Below are positions 54,713-63,883 of a DNA stretch of 64,000 nucleotides, in pieces. Both the position numbers and the translations under genes were made by a program. Position 1 is the first letter of the stretch. Every line of letters begins with the position of its first letter. Source of the stretch: an uncultured Draconibacterium sp. (GTDB taxonomy: Bacteria > Bacteroidota > Bacteroidia > Bacteroidales > Prolixibacteraceae); the NCBI GenBank assembly GCA_947492175.1, contig CANLMQ010000012.1, positions 1-64,000 of the forward strand, given 5' to 3'. Below the pieces are notes generated by a model that saw nothing but the letters and a program-made list of their open reading frames with translations, had not been told where the DNA came from and ran no database searches.

Positions 54713-55710
54713 TAAAAGTACCTGTACTAGATACTTTTGTCGGATCAGTCTAAATTTCTGGTGGAGCAAACTTTTAACTAAAGAATTTATTTTACATTAT
54801 GGGAATAGCTTTTTGCCTTACCAGGCGGGTTCTACTATTTGGCTTAGCCCAAATAGTAAACACAAAATCCAAGGCTGCACCCGCTTCCCTCAGAAAAGCT
54901 ACGCGATGCCGACTAAAATTCCTGAAACTCGTCGTACCTCCTCAAACATTAGTAATTTTATAATGCTGTCACCGCTTGTTTTCTGGCTCACCGGACGAGG
55001 CCAAAGCTCCGAAGTAGCTATCGAATCTGCTAGCTGTGCATAAGTGGATTGGCCTCTTTGGGTCGTTACCCCGAGTTAAAATGAAACCTTAGTGAGAGCG
55101 GGAAGCTCCGAGGAATCGAGGAGATCACCCGTCCGAATTTAGGTTTTATGAAAACGTAGGGGAAGAACCCAAAGCAGCCTTGAGTTTTTTGTTTCGTTTT
55201 TGTGTCAAGACAAAAATGAAGGCCTGCGGCAGCAATATTAAAATATTCGATTCAAATATAAATCCACCGGATTTTACAGGTGATCCCTTTTGTCCAGCCA
55301 GGCAAGTTTTCACTCTATTGGTTCCGATATGTAATCGGGACCTTTTTGTTACAGACAAAAAATGCTGTTTTACTTTTTCAGCCTTGCAGGCTGAGGCACG
55401 ATTTACAAAATCGCGCCAGCTAGGGGGAGTATTCTTATTTTAGCTCCGCCACATCATTTAGCCCGTCCTCAGTTTAGAAACAGGCTTCCTTACTCCCAAA
55501 GTTCCCGTCCGCCGACGAAAAGAAACGGTTCTCCGACGGCAAAATGCTCTCCTTGATCGAAATGTCTGCGTCCGCCGACAGTAAAACGACGTCCTCGATT
55601 ACATTTGTCTTGTTCTCCGAATCAAGGACGAGAAATATGTAATCAAGGAAGGCTTAAATGTGTCAAAAAACTGTTGTTTTGTTATTTACGACCCGAATTC
55701 ATGCAAAAAA
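54713..55710. repeat. Gene-free, palindrome-rich island
   Basis: About 1 kb with no convincing gene. Dyads: TACTATTTGGC-TTA-GCC(C)AAATAGTA (54833-54858); GGTTCCGAT/ATCGGGACC followed by TTTTTG (55320-55347); TCAGCC-TTGCA-GGCTGA (55378-55394); GGCACGATTT-ACA-AAATCGCGCC with one mismatch (55395-55417). CGTCCGCCGAC is repeated at 55506 and 55569, and TCCTCGATTACAT (55592-55604) is inverted near 55638. On the minus strand a start-less frame ends at 54792 (ending VRQKAIPIM) and a 70-codon ATG frame lies at 55146-55358. Both look like frames carried by a repeat and not genes. From memory, similar frames are over-predicted in related genomes; unverified. Confidence 0.55.
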
Positions 55711-55722
55711 ATAAAGCAAAAA

Positions 55723-55748
55723 AAAAGGCCTCTTTGCAGAGACCTTTT
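55723..55748 (-). terminator. Terminator of rplS
   Basis: AAAAGGCCTCT-TTGC-AGAGACCTTTT stem with one mismatch. On the minus strand it is followed by a long T-run (A-run at about 55713-55726). Confidence 0.8.
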
Positions 55749-55767
55749 CATTTTATCGTAATTCTTC

Positions 55768-56115
55768 TTAGAATCTTTTTTCTTTAATACGGGCTTTTTT
55801 ACCTGTAAGATCGCGTAAGTAAAAAATTCTTTTACGACGAACACTACCGAATTTGTTTACTTCAATACTATCAATAAAAGGAGAATTGATTGGGAAAATT
55901 CTTTCTACACCAATGTTTCCCGACATTTTACGAATAGTGAAGGTTCTTGTAGCACCAGCTCCGCGTAATTGGATAACTACACCACGGAATTTCTGAATTC
56001 TTTCTTTGTTACCTTCTTTAATTTTGTAACTAACGGTGATGGTATCTCCCGCTCCGAATTTTGGATAGTCATTTTCTACCGCAAATTCCTTTTCTACTAA
56101 TTTAACTAAATCCAT
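55768..56115 (-). CDS. rplS: 50S ribosomal protein L19
   Basis: A 115-residue protein matching bacterial L19 over its full length: [29 protein letters not shown], the Arg-rich [36 protein letters not shown] core and [23 protein letters not shown] at the end. It sits at the interface of the two ribosomal subunits. It is monocistronic here, unlike the rpsP-rimM-trmD-rplS order of many bacteria. A canonical promoter lies about 72 bases upstream and a short hairpin in the leader may serve autoregulation. Confidence 0.97.
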   Translation of the reverse strand: MDLVKLVEKEFAVENDYPKFGAGDTITVSYKIKEGNKERIQKFRGVVIQLRGAGATRTFTIRKMSGNIGVERIFPINSPFIDSIEVNKFGSVRRKRIFYLRDLTGKKARIKEKRF

Positions 56116-56147
56116 TTTATTTTCTTTTTAATAAGTTGGCAATATAA

Positions 56148-56162
56148 TCCGTACAAAACGGA
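56148..56162 (-). promoter_or_regulatory. Candidate L19 leader hairpin
   Basis: TCCGT-TTTGT-ACGGA in the transcript leader, 33 bases before the ATG. L19 leader RNAs are known in some bacteria including flavobacteria. Whether this is one needs a covariance search. Confidence 0.35.
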
Positions 56163-56186
56163 ATAGAGATTGCATAAAATCGGCTG

Positions 56187-56216
56187 CAAAAATAGTGTTT
56201 TTTTTATTACACCAAA
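56187..56216 (-). promoter_or_regulatory. Promoter of rplS
   Basis: On the minus strand TTTG (56216-56213), 18 bases, TATTTTTG (56194-56187): full match to the Bacteroidota consensus. Confidence 0.7.
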
Positions 56217-56303
56217 CTTATTTTACCGTGTATTTTGAATAAATAAGTTGATTTTCGGTAAAAACAACTGTAGTTTATTCCAAATCTTATACCTCACTTA
56301 CGA

Positions 56304-57989
56304 TTATTGGCTGCTTCCGGTTACTTTAAAATGGTCTCCGGTAGCTTTTACTATGGTTTTATACCACCATTCCGGGTAACCTGCAAAAATAGGCGATACA
56401 GGCATTCCGGTTTCTGTACGCTCAAATTTGCCGTCTTTTTCTCGTTTGATGTTTCCATCGGTGTATTTTACCATTAAATACTGGCCCAGTTTTTTCCAGC
56501 GTTTAGTCATGTTATTGGCTTCGTTAACCGAATACTCTGTAATAAACTTACGGGCTTGTTCTTCACTGGTAGCATGTAGTGTTTCTGCCGCTTGGTCAAC
56601 AACCGGAACATAGGTTACAAATTTATCTTCCAGTTCTTTCTGAACAAGCTGGATATCCTGTATCATATCGCTGTAACGTAAATAAGCTAAATTAGCCACC
56701 TGGCTAAATGTCCAGAAAGCTGCTGTTTCGCTATAGGTAAGCATATCGCCGTTGCCTACTTTAAAACATTCCGGAATCTCTGTAATTCCGCAATACATCG
56801 GAGCATAACAAGTACTGTAGGCATCGTCAACACCAAACCATAAAATTCCACCAATCGGATCGGGCAACCAGTTGCGGCATTGTGCAACAAACGAAAAACC
56901 GGTTTGTTGGGTCGAAATGGCACGTTCGTTACAATACTGAACCGAATCAACTTCCCATGTTAAACCTCTCCAACGGTAAGGCAGTTTGTAAGGGCCTGCA
57001 CCAATGTCCTGAGTCATATCCAGGGCAGTGCCTTCAAAATGGTCGCGCATCATTCCCATTACATCTTGTACCGAGAGTTGTTTATCGGGTTTAACCCATA
57101 AAGGCATTCTGTTGGTTGGAAAATTATTTTCACCACCGTGCTCAACAGTTCCTTTGGCATATTCGGTATAGCTTTCCATTCCGCTGGTTACTTTGTTAAA
57201 ACCGGCCCAAACCCTTGCATCGCAAAAACGGGCACCTCCAAAATCAACCGGAGCATATACATCAGAAAAGCTAAAATCTTTATTGGTTCCGGTGTACCAG
57301 CCTTTTTCGCGGGCAAACGAAATTACGTCTTTCGAGTACACACAGTTTTTCGAATCGTTTAACGGGAAGGTTGTAATACGTGCCTGGTTGGCATGTCCGC
57401 TAATGTAACCGTCGGGAATACGCTGAGCTACCCAAACTGCACCTTTTTCGCCTTCGCCTTTCCCAATTAGTTCCAGAATCCAAACTTCTTCAGGGTCGGC
57501 AATCGAAAACGATTCGCCCGAGCTGTAATATCCAAATTCAGCAACCAGGTCGGTCATAACCTGAATGGCTTCGCGGGCTGTTTTTGCACGTTGCAGGGTT
57601 ACATAAATTAAACTTCCGTAGTCCATAATTGCACCACTCTGGCTTGCTAATTCGCTTCTTCCGCCATAAGTAGTTTCGCCAATAGCCAGCTGAAATTCAT
57701 TCATGTTTCCAATTACACTGTAAGTATGTGCAGGTTGCGGAATTTCGCCCAGGTATTTTCCTGTATCCCATTCGTAAATTTTACGCATGGCACCCTCGGG
57801 GTGGTCGGCTGCGGGTTGGAAATACAACTCGCCGTACAGGGTGTGCGAATCGGCTGCATAGGTTATCATTGTCGATCCATCAACAGAAGCACCTTTGGTA
57901 ACCAAAAAATTGGTACATCCATTCGAAACTTGTTGATTGAAAACCAGGAATGCCATGATCAACATTCCAATCGTCGAAATTTTCTTCAT
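56304..57989 (-). CDS. C69 family dipeptidase (PepD-like Ntn hydrolase)
   Basis: About 561 residues. A signal peptide is followed by NGCTNFLVTKGAS, where Cys25 is expected to become the N-terminal nucleophile after processing, as in family C69. DGSTMITYAADSH, QLAIGETTYGGRSEL and EEVWILELIGKGEGEKGAVWVAQRIPDGYISGHANQARI are the conserved Ntn-domain blocks. It hydrolyses dipeptides, probably in the periplasm. A frame starts 33 bases upstream, but the -7 box TATCTTTG (58027-58020, minus) would put the transcript start inside it, so the ATG at 57989 is correct. Confidence 0.92.
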   Translation of the reverse strand: MKKISTIGMLIMAFLVFNQQVSNGCTNFLVTKGASVDGSTMITYAADSHTLYGELYFQPAADHPEGAMRKIYEWDTGKYLGEIPQPAHTYSVIGNMNEFQLAIGETTYGGRSELASQSGAIMDYGSLIYVTLQRAKTAREAIQVMTDLVAEFGYYSSGESFSIADPEEVWILELIGKGEGEKGAVWVAQRIPDGYISGHANQARITTFPLNDSKNCVYSKDVISFAREKGWYTGTNKDFSFSDVYAPVDFGGARFCDARVWAGFNKVTSGMESYTEYAKGTVEHGGENNFPTNRMPLWVKPDKQLSVQDVMGMMRDHFEGTALDMTQDIGAGPYKLPYRWRGLTWEVDSVQYCNERAISTQQTGFSFVAQCRNWLPDPIGGILWFGVDDAYSTCYAPMYCGITEIPECFKVGNGDMLTYSETAAFWTFSQVANLAYLRYSDMIQDIQLVQKELEDKFVTYVPVVDQAAETLHATSEEQARKFITEYSVNEANNMTKRWKKLGQYLMVKYTDGNIKREKDGKFERTETGMPVSPIFAGYPEWWYKTIVKATGDHFKVTGSSQ

Positions 57990-58019
57990 TATAAATCTGT
58001 TTTTATTTTTCGAAAGGAA

Positions 58020-58027
58020 CAAAGATA
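58020..58027 (-). promoter_or_regulatory. -7 box of the C69 peptidase gene
   Basis: TATCTTTG on the minus strand, 30 bases before the chosen ATG. No clear -33 element. Confidence 0.5.
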
Positions 58028-58104
58028 TATAAATCGATCAGGTTACTTATGATTTTTGTTGGGTGAAGCCTATTAATCTTTGTAAAACTGTTTTGGCGGG
58101 TTTT

Positions 58105-58182
58105 ACGGGCTGTTCGTTTTAGTTGCCTCCATTCGCCAGGGGAGGCACAAACTGTTGAACGAGGCTTTCTTCGGCAGCCCGT
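58105..58182. repeat. Nested two-stem palindrome
   Basis: Outer arms ACGGGCTG (58105-58112) and CAGCCCGT (58175-58182) enclose an inner stem TGCCTCC (58124-58130)/GGAGGCA (58141-58147) with a 10-nt loop. No T-run follows on either strand. It lies downstream of the PLP enzyme gene and looks like a mobile or structured RNA element and not a terminator. Confidence 0.6.
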
Positions 58183-58272
58183 CAATAGTTGTTTCCCCAA
58201 TGGCTCAGGTTCGGCAAGCTGCCACTACCATCCCTACCCGGAGGTTATTAATTTCTGTTTGCGGAATTGAGC

Positions 58273-59454
58273 TTATAAGCAATTCTTTATTTTTTCAAAG
58301 GTTTCTTCGATATCATTGTCCAGGCCAACCGAAAGGCGTACCAGTCCATCAGACAATCCCATTTCTTTTTGTACTTCCACCGGAACTTCAGACGATGTAC
58401 TGTGCCCCGAACAGCTAAACAGTGTTCTGAAATAGCCCAGCGAAACGGCCAGGTAGCCAACACCTGCCTGTTGCATTCTGTTCATAATTGCATTGGCGTT
58501 TTTTTCTGTTCCAAAGTCGATAGCCAACATTCCGCCATAGCCAAATTGTTGGTTCATAAGTTGTGTGTGCAGCTCATACTGCTGATGACTTATTAACCCG
58601 GGATATTTAACAGGCAATTCCATTTCTTCAAGTTTCTTGGCTACATACATAGCATTCGAGCTGTGTTGTTTCATACGTATATGCAGGGTGTGCAGGTTTT
58701 TCAATATACTTGACGACCGCAGTGGATCCAGTACGGGGCCAAGCAACATGGCTGTTCCGTCGTTTACATTCGACAGGTTATTAATAAAATCGGCAGACCC
58801 GCAAATGGCACCTGCCACACAATCATTTTTGCCGTTAATAAACTTGGTCATGCTGTATACCACCAGGTCGGCACCCAGTTCGGCCGGCGAAAAAATCATG
58901 GGAGTAAAGGTATTGTCGACCATAAGTTTTGCATTTCCGGCATGGGCAATCTTTGTCAGTTCCGGAATATCTGAAACCTGGAGTAGGGGATTGGTTACGG
59001 TTTCGGTATAAATAACTTTTGTATTGGGGCGCATGGCATTTTTAACCTGCTCGAGGTTGGTTATATCAACAAACGAAACTTCTATGTTGTATTTGGGTAA
59101 CCAGTTTTTTAAAAAAGCATAGGTTCCGCCATAGGTTGTTACGCTGGTTACAATGTGGTCGCCCGAGTTGCATAGTTGTAGCAGCGAACAGGTAATGGCT
59201 GCCATTCCGGATGACGTAATCCATGCCGATTCGGTTTTTTCCATGGCTGCTAAAGCATCTGCCAGGTATTTATTGCTGGGATTCCAGTGCCGCGAGTACA
59301 AAAAACAACCTTCCATGTGCCCTAAAAAAGTTTCTTCCATGGTTTCGCCTTCCAAAAAAGTGTAGGTCGACGAGTCGGTTATGGAGGGATTTACACCACC
59401 AAACTCTCCAAACTGTTGAATATCGTAAATTCTTTTAGCCGGATCTGATTTCAT
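58273..59454 (-). CDS. PLP-dependent trans-sulfuration family enzyme (Cys/Met lyase type)
   Basis: A 393-residue cytoplasmic enzyme of the Cys/Met metabolism family (cystathionine gamma-synthase, beta-lyase, gamma-lyase and methionine gamma-lyase). The substrate-side motif is YSRHWNPSNKYLADALAAME (53-72). SSGMAAI is the phosphate loop, and VDNTFTPMIFSP gives the Asp that pairs with PLP. Lys204 in YSMTKFINGKNDCVAG forms the Schiff base. The C-terminal SLGYFRTLFSCSGHSTSSEVP segment carries the carboxylate-binding region. Which reaction it performs cannot be read from sequence. It is not beside methionine genes. Confidence 0.9.
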   Translation of the reverse strand: MKSDPAKRIYDIQQFGEFGGVNPSITDSSTYTFLEGETMEETFLGHMEGCFLYSRHWNPSNKYLADALAAMEKTESAWITSSGMAAITCSLLQLCNSGDHIVTSVTTYGGTYAFLKNWLPKYNIEVSFVDITNLEQVKNAMRPNTKVIYTETVTNPLLQVSDIPELTKIAHAGNAKLMVDNTFTPMIFSPAELGADLVVYSMTKFINGKNDCVAGAICGSADFINNLSNVNDGTAMLLGPVLDPLRSSSILKNLHTLHIRMKQHSSNAMYVAKKLEEMELPVKYPGLISHQQYELHTQLMNQQFGYGGMLAIDFGTEKNANAIMNRMQQAGVGYLAVSLGYFRTLFSCSGHSTSSEVPVEVQKEMGLSDGLVRLSVGLDNDIEETFEKIKNCL

Positions 59455-59521
59455 AATATTAGCTTTTAGTTTGGGGAAAGTTAACAGGAATGAAATAGCA
59501 GAAGAATGATTTTCGTTTGGT

Positions 59522-59607
59522 TTGATGCTGGATACTTGATCTTAGATACTGGATGCTGGATGTTAACACCGGAAGTAGGAGGCTAGAAGTTTGCTTCCTG
59601 CTTCCGG
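59522..59607. repeat. NNGATNC heptad block plus 15-bp hairpin
   Basis: Six units in perfect period 7 (TTGATGC, TGGATAC, TTGATCT, TAGATAC, TGGATGC, TGGATGT; 59522-59563). These are followed by a hairpin at 59569-59607 with 15-bp arms starting CCGGAAG and ending CTTCCGG, two G-T pairs and a 9-nt loop. It lies at the 3' side of the M23 gene and upstream of the PLP enzyme gene. Confidence 0.75.
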
Positions 59608-59614
59608 CATTCTA

Positions 59615-61315
59615 CTATTTCCAGAAAGATGCTTCGTAAACCGACGTGTTACCCCGGTAATCGGTAACCGTTAATTTTAGTTGGTGCTGTTTATCAAATT
59701 CGAAACGTGTTTTATCGAAATAATGTGTAATTCTGCTGTTTTTAGGATCGTATTCAAATAATGCCCACTTGTCATCAAGCAGTCCTTCTATTTTATCGAT
59801 GCCTGCCAAATCATCTTCAATTTTAAACTGAATTCGCCGTGATTCTGTTAATGCATTATTCGTAATACTTAAAGCTGTAATTGTTGGCGGAATAGTATCT
59901 ACAACAACAGCGTAAGTTCCCAAAGTCCGTGTATTGGTTTCCACCCATCCATTTTTATATTCACCTCCGGCAGCATAAAATTCTCCGCTGGTTGTGTCAA
60001 CATTTGCCAGAATAACTTTCGACTCCATTTCCGCAGGAAGATTATTTGCCTTTACCCGTATTTTTGCATTTTTATGTAAAGGAACCGATTTGTTATGAAC
60101 AGAATGATAGTCGCTGTAGAATTCGGGCGTGGTCGGTTTCTGCAAATAGGAAAAATTAAAGTTGTTGTATAGTGCTCCTTCAGGAATAACAACTTCAACA
60201 TTATCAGTCTGAAAACGGTTTTCTTTGTCGTATCTAAATAAAGTCCGCGATTCATTGCTGCTTATTTGATTGCCGTTAAAACCTCCTTTAACCGAGAATG
60301 CAAGGATGGAAGTATTCCCGTACGTATCCTGTAGTTCTATTTCAACCTGTTGTGTTTTACCCTCTTCCGGTAAAATAATTCCCTGCGAACCATTGTGATT
60401 GTATATGGGAAGCTTGTTGCCCGGATCAAGCCAGGTTTTCTGAAAACGGCGCTTCGATGCCATATATTCATCGTAAACAATGTGGCTGTTAATATATCTC
60501 GATTTGTCGAATGAAAAACGGTTCAGCTGAAAAGTAAATTGAGTTTCACCATCGACCGACATTCGAAGCAGGTTAATTCCACACTTGTTATAGGTCCCGT
60601 TAAAATAGTCATTGGTTTGAACTGCTACACCGATCTTTCCCCAAATCTCCACAACCGGGTTGTTTTTTATATGATATTTTCCATCGTAAAAAACAACTGG
60701 ATAACTGCGTTGAACTGGATTGTGATCTACCTGGGAATCTTCGGAAAGAGGAACAATAAGCAGGGAGAATATTTTAGGTGCAATACTGTCTTTAACGGGG
60801 AAGTGATACTTTAGCGGATTTAGCGGCTCCTCAGTTTTTGTGTCCCGAATCTCGAAATGCAAATGCGGTCCGCCGGAACTGCCACTGTTTCCACTTTGGG
60901 CAATTTCGTCATTTTGTTTCACCGGGAATAAATAATGCGGAACCTGCAAATTAACACGAAACGACTTTTGCTCATACTGTTTGTCCCGTACATATTTTTC
61001 GATGGCCGGACTAAAACGTAACAAATGGCCATAAACCGTTTTGGTACCGTTTGGATGATTAATGTACAAAGCATTTCCGTATCCGCCCGGAGAAACAGCA
61101 ATGCGTGAAATATATCCATGGGCAACCGAATACACCGGAATCCCTGTTGTGCCTTGTGTTTTTATGTCAATTCCCGAATGGAAATGATTGCTTCTTAATT
61201 CTGCAAAACTACCACTCAAAAACAGTGGAATTTTCATTGGATTTGTGTAGTAGCGTTCTTGCCCGAAACATCCGATTGAAATAAGCAGAAATATAATAAA
61301 AGAGATTTTTCGCAT
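59615..61315 (-). CDS. M23 family metallopeptidase (LytM-like), exported
   Basis: A 566-residue protein with a signal peptide (1-18, ending CFGQ). An N-terminal LytM domain covers about 20-170, with zinc ligands in NHFHSGID (His46, Asp50) and SGGPHLHFEI (about 150-160). The ligand set looks complete, so the peptidase should be active on peptidoglycan cross-links, or act as an envelope regulator. The remaining 390 residues are beta-rich and of unknown fold, with an Ig-like stretch near the end (PPTITALSITNNAL; DDLAGIDKIEGLLDD). The long C-terminal part is common in Bacteroidota members. It has its own -7 box (CAAATTTA at 61336-61343 read on the plus strand). Confidence 0.9.
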   Translation of the reverse strand: MRKISFIIFLLISIGCFGQERYYTNPMKIPLFLSGSFAELRSNHFHSGIDIKTQGTTGIPVYSVAHGYISRIAVSPGGYGNALYINHPNGTKTVYGHLLRFSPAIEKYVRDKQYEQKSFRVNLQVPHYLFPVKQNDEIAQSGNSGSSGGPHLHFEIRDTKTEEPLNPLKYHFPVKDSIAPKIFSLLIVPLSEDSQVDHNPVQRSYPVVFYDGKYHIKNNPVVEIWGKIGVAVQTNDYFNGTYNKCGINLLRMSVDGETQFTFQLNRFSFDKSRYINSHIVYDEYMASKRRFQKTWLDPGNKLPIYNHNGSQGIILPEEGKTQQVEIELQDTYGNTSILAFSVKGGFNGNQISSNESRTLFRYDKENRFQTDNVEVVIPEGALYNNFNFSYLQKPTTPEFYSDYHSVHNKSVPLHKNAKIRVKANNLPAEMESKVILANVDTTSGEFYAAGGEYKNGWVETNTRTLGTYAVVVDTIPPTITALSITNNALTESRRIQFKIEDDLAGIDKIEGLLDDKWALFEYDPKNSRITHYFDKTRFEFDKQHQLKLTVTDYRGNTSVYEASFWK

Positions 61316-61537
61316 GGTCTATTTTGATAAGTGTGCAAATTTATAGTTTTTAACGGGCAATTGTTGTAATTCGCGTATCATTATTGTAAAAAAATAGTAT
61401 TTGTTCTCGGCTAAAAATGACAAACAGGATAATAATTTGTGCACTCCAATAACTTCAACCAAAATCCATTAACAAACGGGTGTTAGCATAATTTAGGGCA
61501 ATCGCTTAGATTTACTTTTACAATAGGGAAAAAAAGT

Positions 61538-61545
61538 TAACTTTG
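61538..61545 (+). promoter_or_regulatory. -7 box of the coiled-coil/zapA unit
   Basis: TAACTTTG, 19 bases before the ATG. The -33 region is only a CTTTTA stretch, so the match is partial. Confidence 0.45.
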
Positions 61546-61564
61546 TGCTTGAAATGCAGCTATT

Positions 61565-61858
61565 ATGACTGAAGAAGACCACTTGCTTCTTAATGATTTA
61601 AAGACGAATACGCAGCAGTTGTTCAAAGGATTTAATGTGCTTGAGAACGAAAAAAGGTTGCTGGAGGAAAAGATTTTAAGTTTAAAACAAGAAATTAAAT
61701 TACTGGAGCAGGAGAAATCGGAATTGAGTCGTAAAAATGAGAAACTGAAAATAGCATCTCAACTTTTATCGGGTAACGATGAAAGAAAGGAAGCTAAACA
61801 GAAAATAAATTTTTTGGTACGGGAGATTGATAAATGTATCGCATTACTAAATAAGTAA
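61565..61858 (+). CDS. Small coiled-coil protein upstream of zapA
   Basis: A 97-residue protein that is almost entirely coiled coil (about 15-75, with heptads in LLEEKILSLKQEIKLLEQEKSELSRKNEKLKIA) and has a short conserved-looking tail (INFLVREIDKCIALL). It has no signal peptide. It directly precedes zapA with a 3-bp gap and a shared promoter. That order and the coiled coil make it a likely partner in division, comparable to ZapB-like or ZapA-linked proteins, but this is inference. The family is not identified. Confidence 0.75.
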   Translation: MTEEDHLLLNDLKTNTQQLFKGFNVLENEKRLLEEKILSLKQEIKLLEQEKSELSRKNEKLKIASQLLSGNDERKEAKQKINFLVREIDKCIALLNK

Positions 61859-61861
61859 TGA

Positions 61862-62164
61862 GTGAAAGATAAAGATTTTAGAATACATATTAAGATTGAT
61901 GGGAGGGCATATCCTTTAAACATTAATCGAGTTGATGAAGAGAGATACAGGAAGGCTGCAAAGATTGTGAATGAAACGATTGCTGAGTTCAGGAAGATGT
62001 TTCAGAGCAATGACCAACAAGATATTATGGCGATGACCGCTTTTCAGGTAGCACTGAATTTTACAAAGGAGCAACAACGCCGTGATTACTCTCAATTCAT
62101 CGATGATATAAAAGATTTGAACGACGATATTTCTGATTTTTTGAAAGACAAAGAACAGAAATAG
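61862..62164 (+). CDS. zapA: Cell division protein ZapA
   Basis: A 100-residue protein that promotes FtsZ filament bundling at mid-cell. It matches ZapA: FRIHIKIDGRAYPLNINRVDEERYRKAAKIVNETIAEFR in the globular N-terminal domain and a C-terminal helix with QDIMAMTAFQVALNFT and DIKDLNDDISDFL for tetramer formation. The start is a GTG; an overlapping ATG three bases earlier runs into a stop after four codons. The gene is 3 bp after the coiled-coil gene. It is followed by a terminator and then rny, an order common in Bacteroidota. Confidence 0.92.
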   Translation: MKDKDFRIHIKIDGRAYPLNINRVDEERYRKAAKIVNETIAEFRKMFQSNDQQDIMAMTAFQVALNFTKEQQRRDYSQFIDDIKDLNDDISDFLKDKEQK

Positions 62165-62183
62165 GAGCAAAAATATTTATCAA

Positions 62184-62236
62184 AGCCCGTATTAGGCCTG
62201 TTCATAAAGTTGAATGAGTTTATTACGGGTTTTTTA
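62184..62236 (+). terminator. Terminator of zapA
   Basis: AGCCCGTA/TACGGGTT stem with one G-T pair and a long inner region, then a T-run. Confidence 0.65.
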
Positions 62237-62255
62237 GTAATTATAAATTGAATAT

Positions 62256-63809
62256 ATGGAATTAATAATAGGATTAGCCGCAGGTTTTGTTGTAGGAGGT
62301 GCCTTAGCGTACTTTGTCTGGGACAAGGCTTTGAAGGCGAAAAAGAATCGAATAATCGGCGAGGGGAAAGCCCAGGCCGAAGTGATAAAAAAGGATAAGA
62401 TTTTGCAGGCAAAAGAAAAGTTTTTGCAGTTAAAATCGGAACACGAAAAGTATATTAACGAAAAGAACTCAAGCCTAGCGCAGCTGGAAAACAAGCACAA
62501 GCAACGCGAAAATTCTTTAAATCAACGTCGTGACGAACTCAATCGTAAAACAAAGGAATTTGATACTGAAAGACGTGAAGTAGAAGCAATACGTGAAAAC
62601 CTGAACTCACAACTGGAGCGTGTTGAACACAAAAGTGCAGAACTGGATAAAATGCACCGCCAGCATCTCGAAAAACTGGAGCAAATTTCAGGATTGTCGG
62701 CCGAAGATGCTAAGGCACAATTGGTTGAATCGTTACAAGAAGAGGCCAAAACTGAAGCAGTTGCCTACATTAACGAGATAATGGAGGAAGCTAAACAAAC
62801 CGCCAACAAAGAGGCTAAAAAGGTAGTTGTAAAATCTATCCAGCGCGTGGCAACTGAAACAGCAATCGAAAATTCTGTTACTATCTTCCACATCGAAAGC
62901 GACGAGATTAAAGGCCGTATTATTGGTCGCGAAGGACGTAATATTCGTGCCTTGGAAGCAGCCACAGGGGTTGAAATCGTTGTTGACGATACTCCGGAAG
63001 CAATCGTACTTTCTGCTTTCGATCCGGTTCGCCGCGAAATTGCACGTTTGGCGTTACACCAGCTGGTAACTGACGGTAGAATTCATCCGGCACGTATCGA
63101 GGAAGTTGTTGGAAAGGTTAAAAAACAAGTTGAAGAAGAAATTATTGAAACCGGTAAACGAACTACTATCGACCTTGGAATTCATGGATTACATCCTGAA
63201 TTGATTCGTTTGGTAGGTAAAATGAAATACCGTTCGTCGTACGGACAAAACCTGTTACAACACTCGCGTGAGGTAGCTAATTTATGTGCGACAATGGCAT
63301 CGGAGTTGGGATTAAATCCGAAAAAAGCTAAACGCGCCGGGCTGTTACACGATATTGGTAAAGTGCCAGACGATGAGCCGGAATTGCCACACGCAGTTTT
63401 GGGAATGAAACTCGCGGAGAAATACAAAGAGAAAGCAGATATATGCAACGCCATTGGTGCTCACCACGATGAAGTGGAAATGCAGTCGTTAATGGCTCCG
63501 ATTGTGCAGGTTTGTGATGCCATTTCCGGAGCACGTCCTGGAGCACGCCGCGAAGTTGTTGAGTCGTACATTAAGCGACTGAAAGACCTTGAAGATTTGG
63601 CTTTATCATATCCGGGAGTAATGAAAACTTATGCAATTCAGGCAGGACGTGAGCTACGTGTAATTGTAGGTTCTGATAAAATGAGTGATCAGGAAACAGA
63701 ACAACTTTCATACGATATTTCAAAACGTATTCAGGATGAAATGACTTATCCGGGCCAGATAAAAATTACTGTAATTCGTGAAACACGCGCAGTAAGCTAC
63801 GCAAAGTAA
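62256..63809 (+). CDS. rny: Ribonuclease Y
   Basis: A 517-residue membrane-anchored endoribonuclease that starts mRNA decay. An N-terminal membrane helix (about 3-22) is followed by a coiled coil (about 25-190, very rich in Lys and Glu). A KH domain (about 205-265) has [28 protein letters not shown]. The HD domain (about 320-430) has [20 protein letters not shown] and [14 protein letters not shown]. The final [18 protein letters not shown] is the RNase Y C-terminus. Length is the usual one. A terminator follows. Confidence 0.97.
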   Translation: MELIIGLAAGFVVGGALAYFVWDKALKAKKNRIIGEGKAQAEVIKKDKILQAKEKFLQLKSEHEKYINEKNSSLAQLENKHKQRENSLNQRRDELNRKTKEFDTERREVEAIRENLNSQLERVEHKSAELDKMHRQHLEKLEQISGLSAEDAKAQLVESLQEEAKTEAVAYINEIMEEAKQTANKEAKKVVVKSIQRVATETAIENSVTIFHIESDEIKGRIIGREGRNIRALEAATGVEIVVDDTPEAIVLSAFDPVRREIARLALHQLVTDGRIHPARIEEVVGKVKKQVEEEIIETGKRTTIDLGIHGLHPELIRLVGKMKYRSSYGQNLLQHSREVANLCATMASELGLNPKKAKRAGLLHDIGKVPDDEPELPHAVLGMKLAEKYKEKADICNAIGAHHDEVEMQSLMAPIVQVCDAISGARPGARREVVESYIKRLKDLEDLALSYPGVMKTYAIQAGRELRVIVGSDKMSDQETEQLSYDISKRIQDEMTYPGQIKITVIRETRAVSYAK

Positions 63810-63831
63810 AAAAAAGCAAAATCAGAAATAC

Positions 63832-63863
63832 AAACCTTCGTTCTTTTGAGCGGAGGTTTTTTT
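63832..63863 (+). terminator. Terminator of rny
   Basis: AAACCTTCG/CGGAGGTTT stem (one T-G pair) with a 10-nt loop, then a T-run. Confidence 0.85.
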
Positions 63864-63883
63864 ATGCCTGAAACAGAAGTTAT

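Noticed and set aside
54792..55358. Minus-strand hypothetical genes in the island
   Set aside because: One frame has no start codon and the other overlaps palindromes. Both look like repeat-derived frames.
59569..59607. Intrinsic terminator for the M23 gene
   Set aside because: The hairpin is strong but has no T-tract on the gene's strand; I list it with the repeat block instead.
62165..62255. 6S RNA gene downstream of zapA
   Set aside because: The space between zapA and rny is only 91 bases and is taken up by a terminator hairpin.
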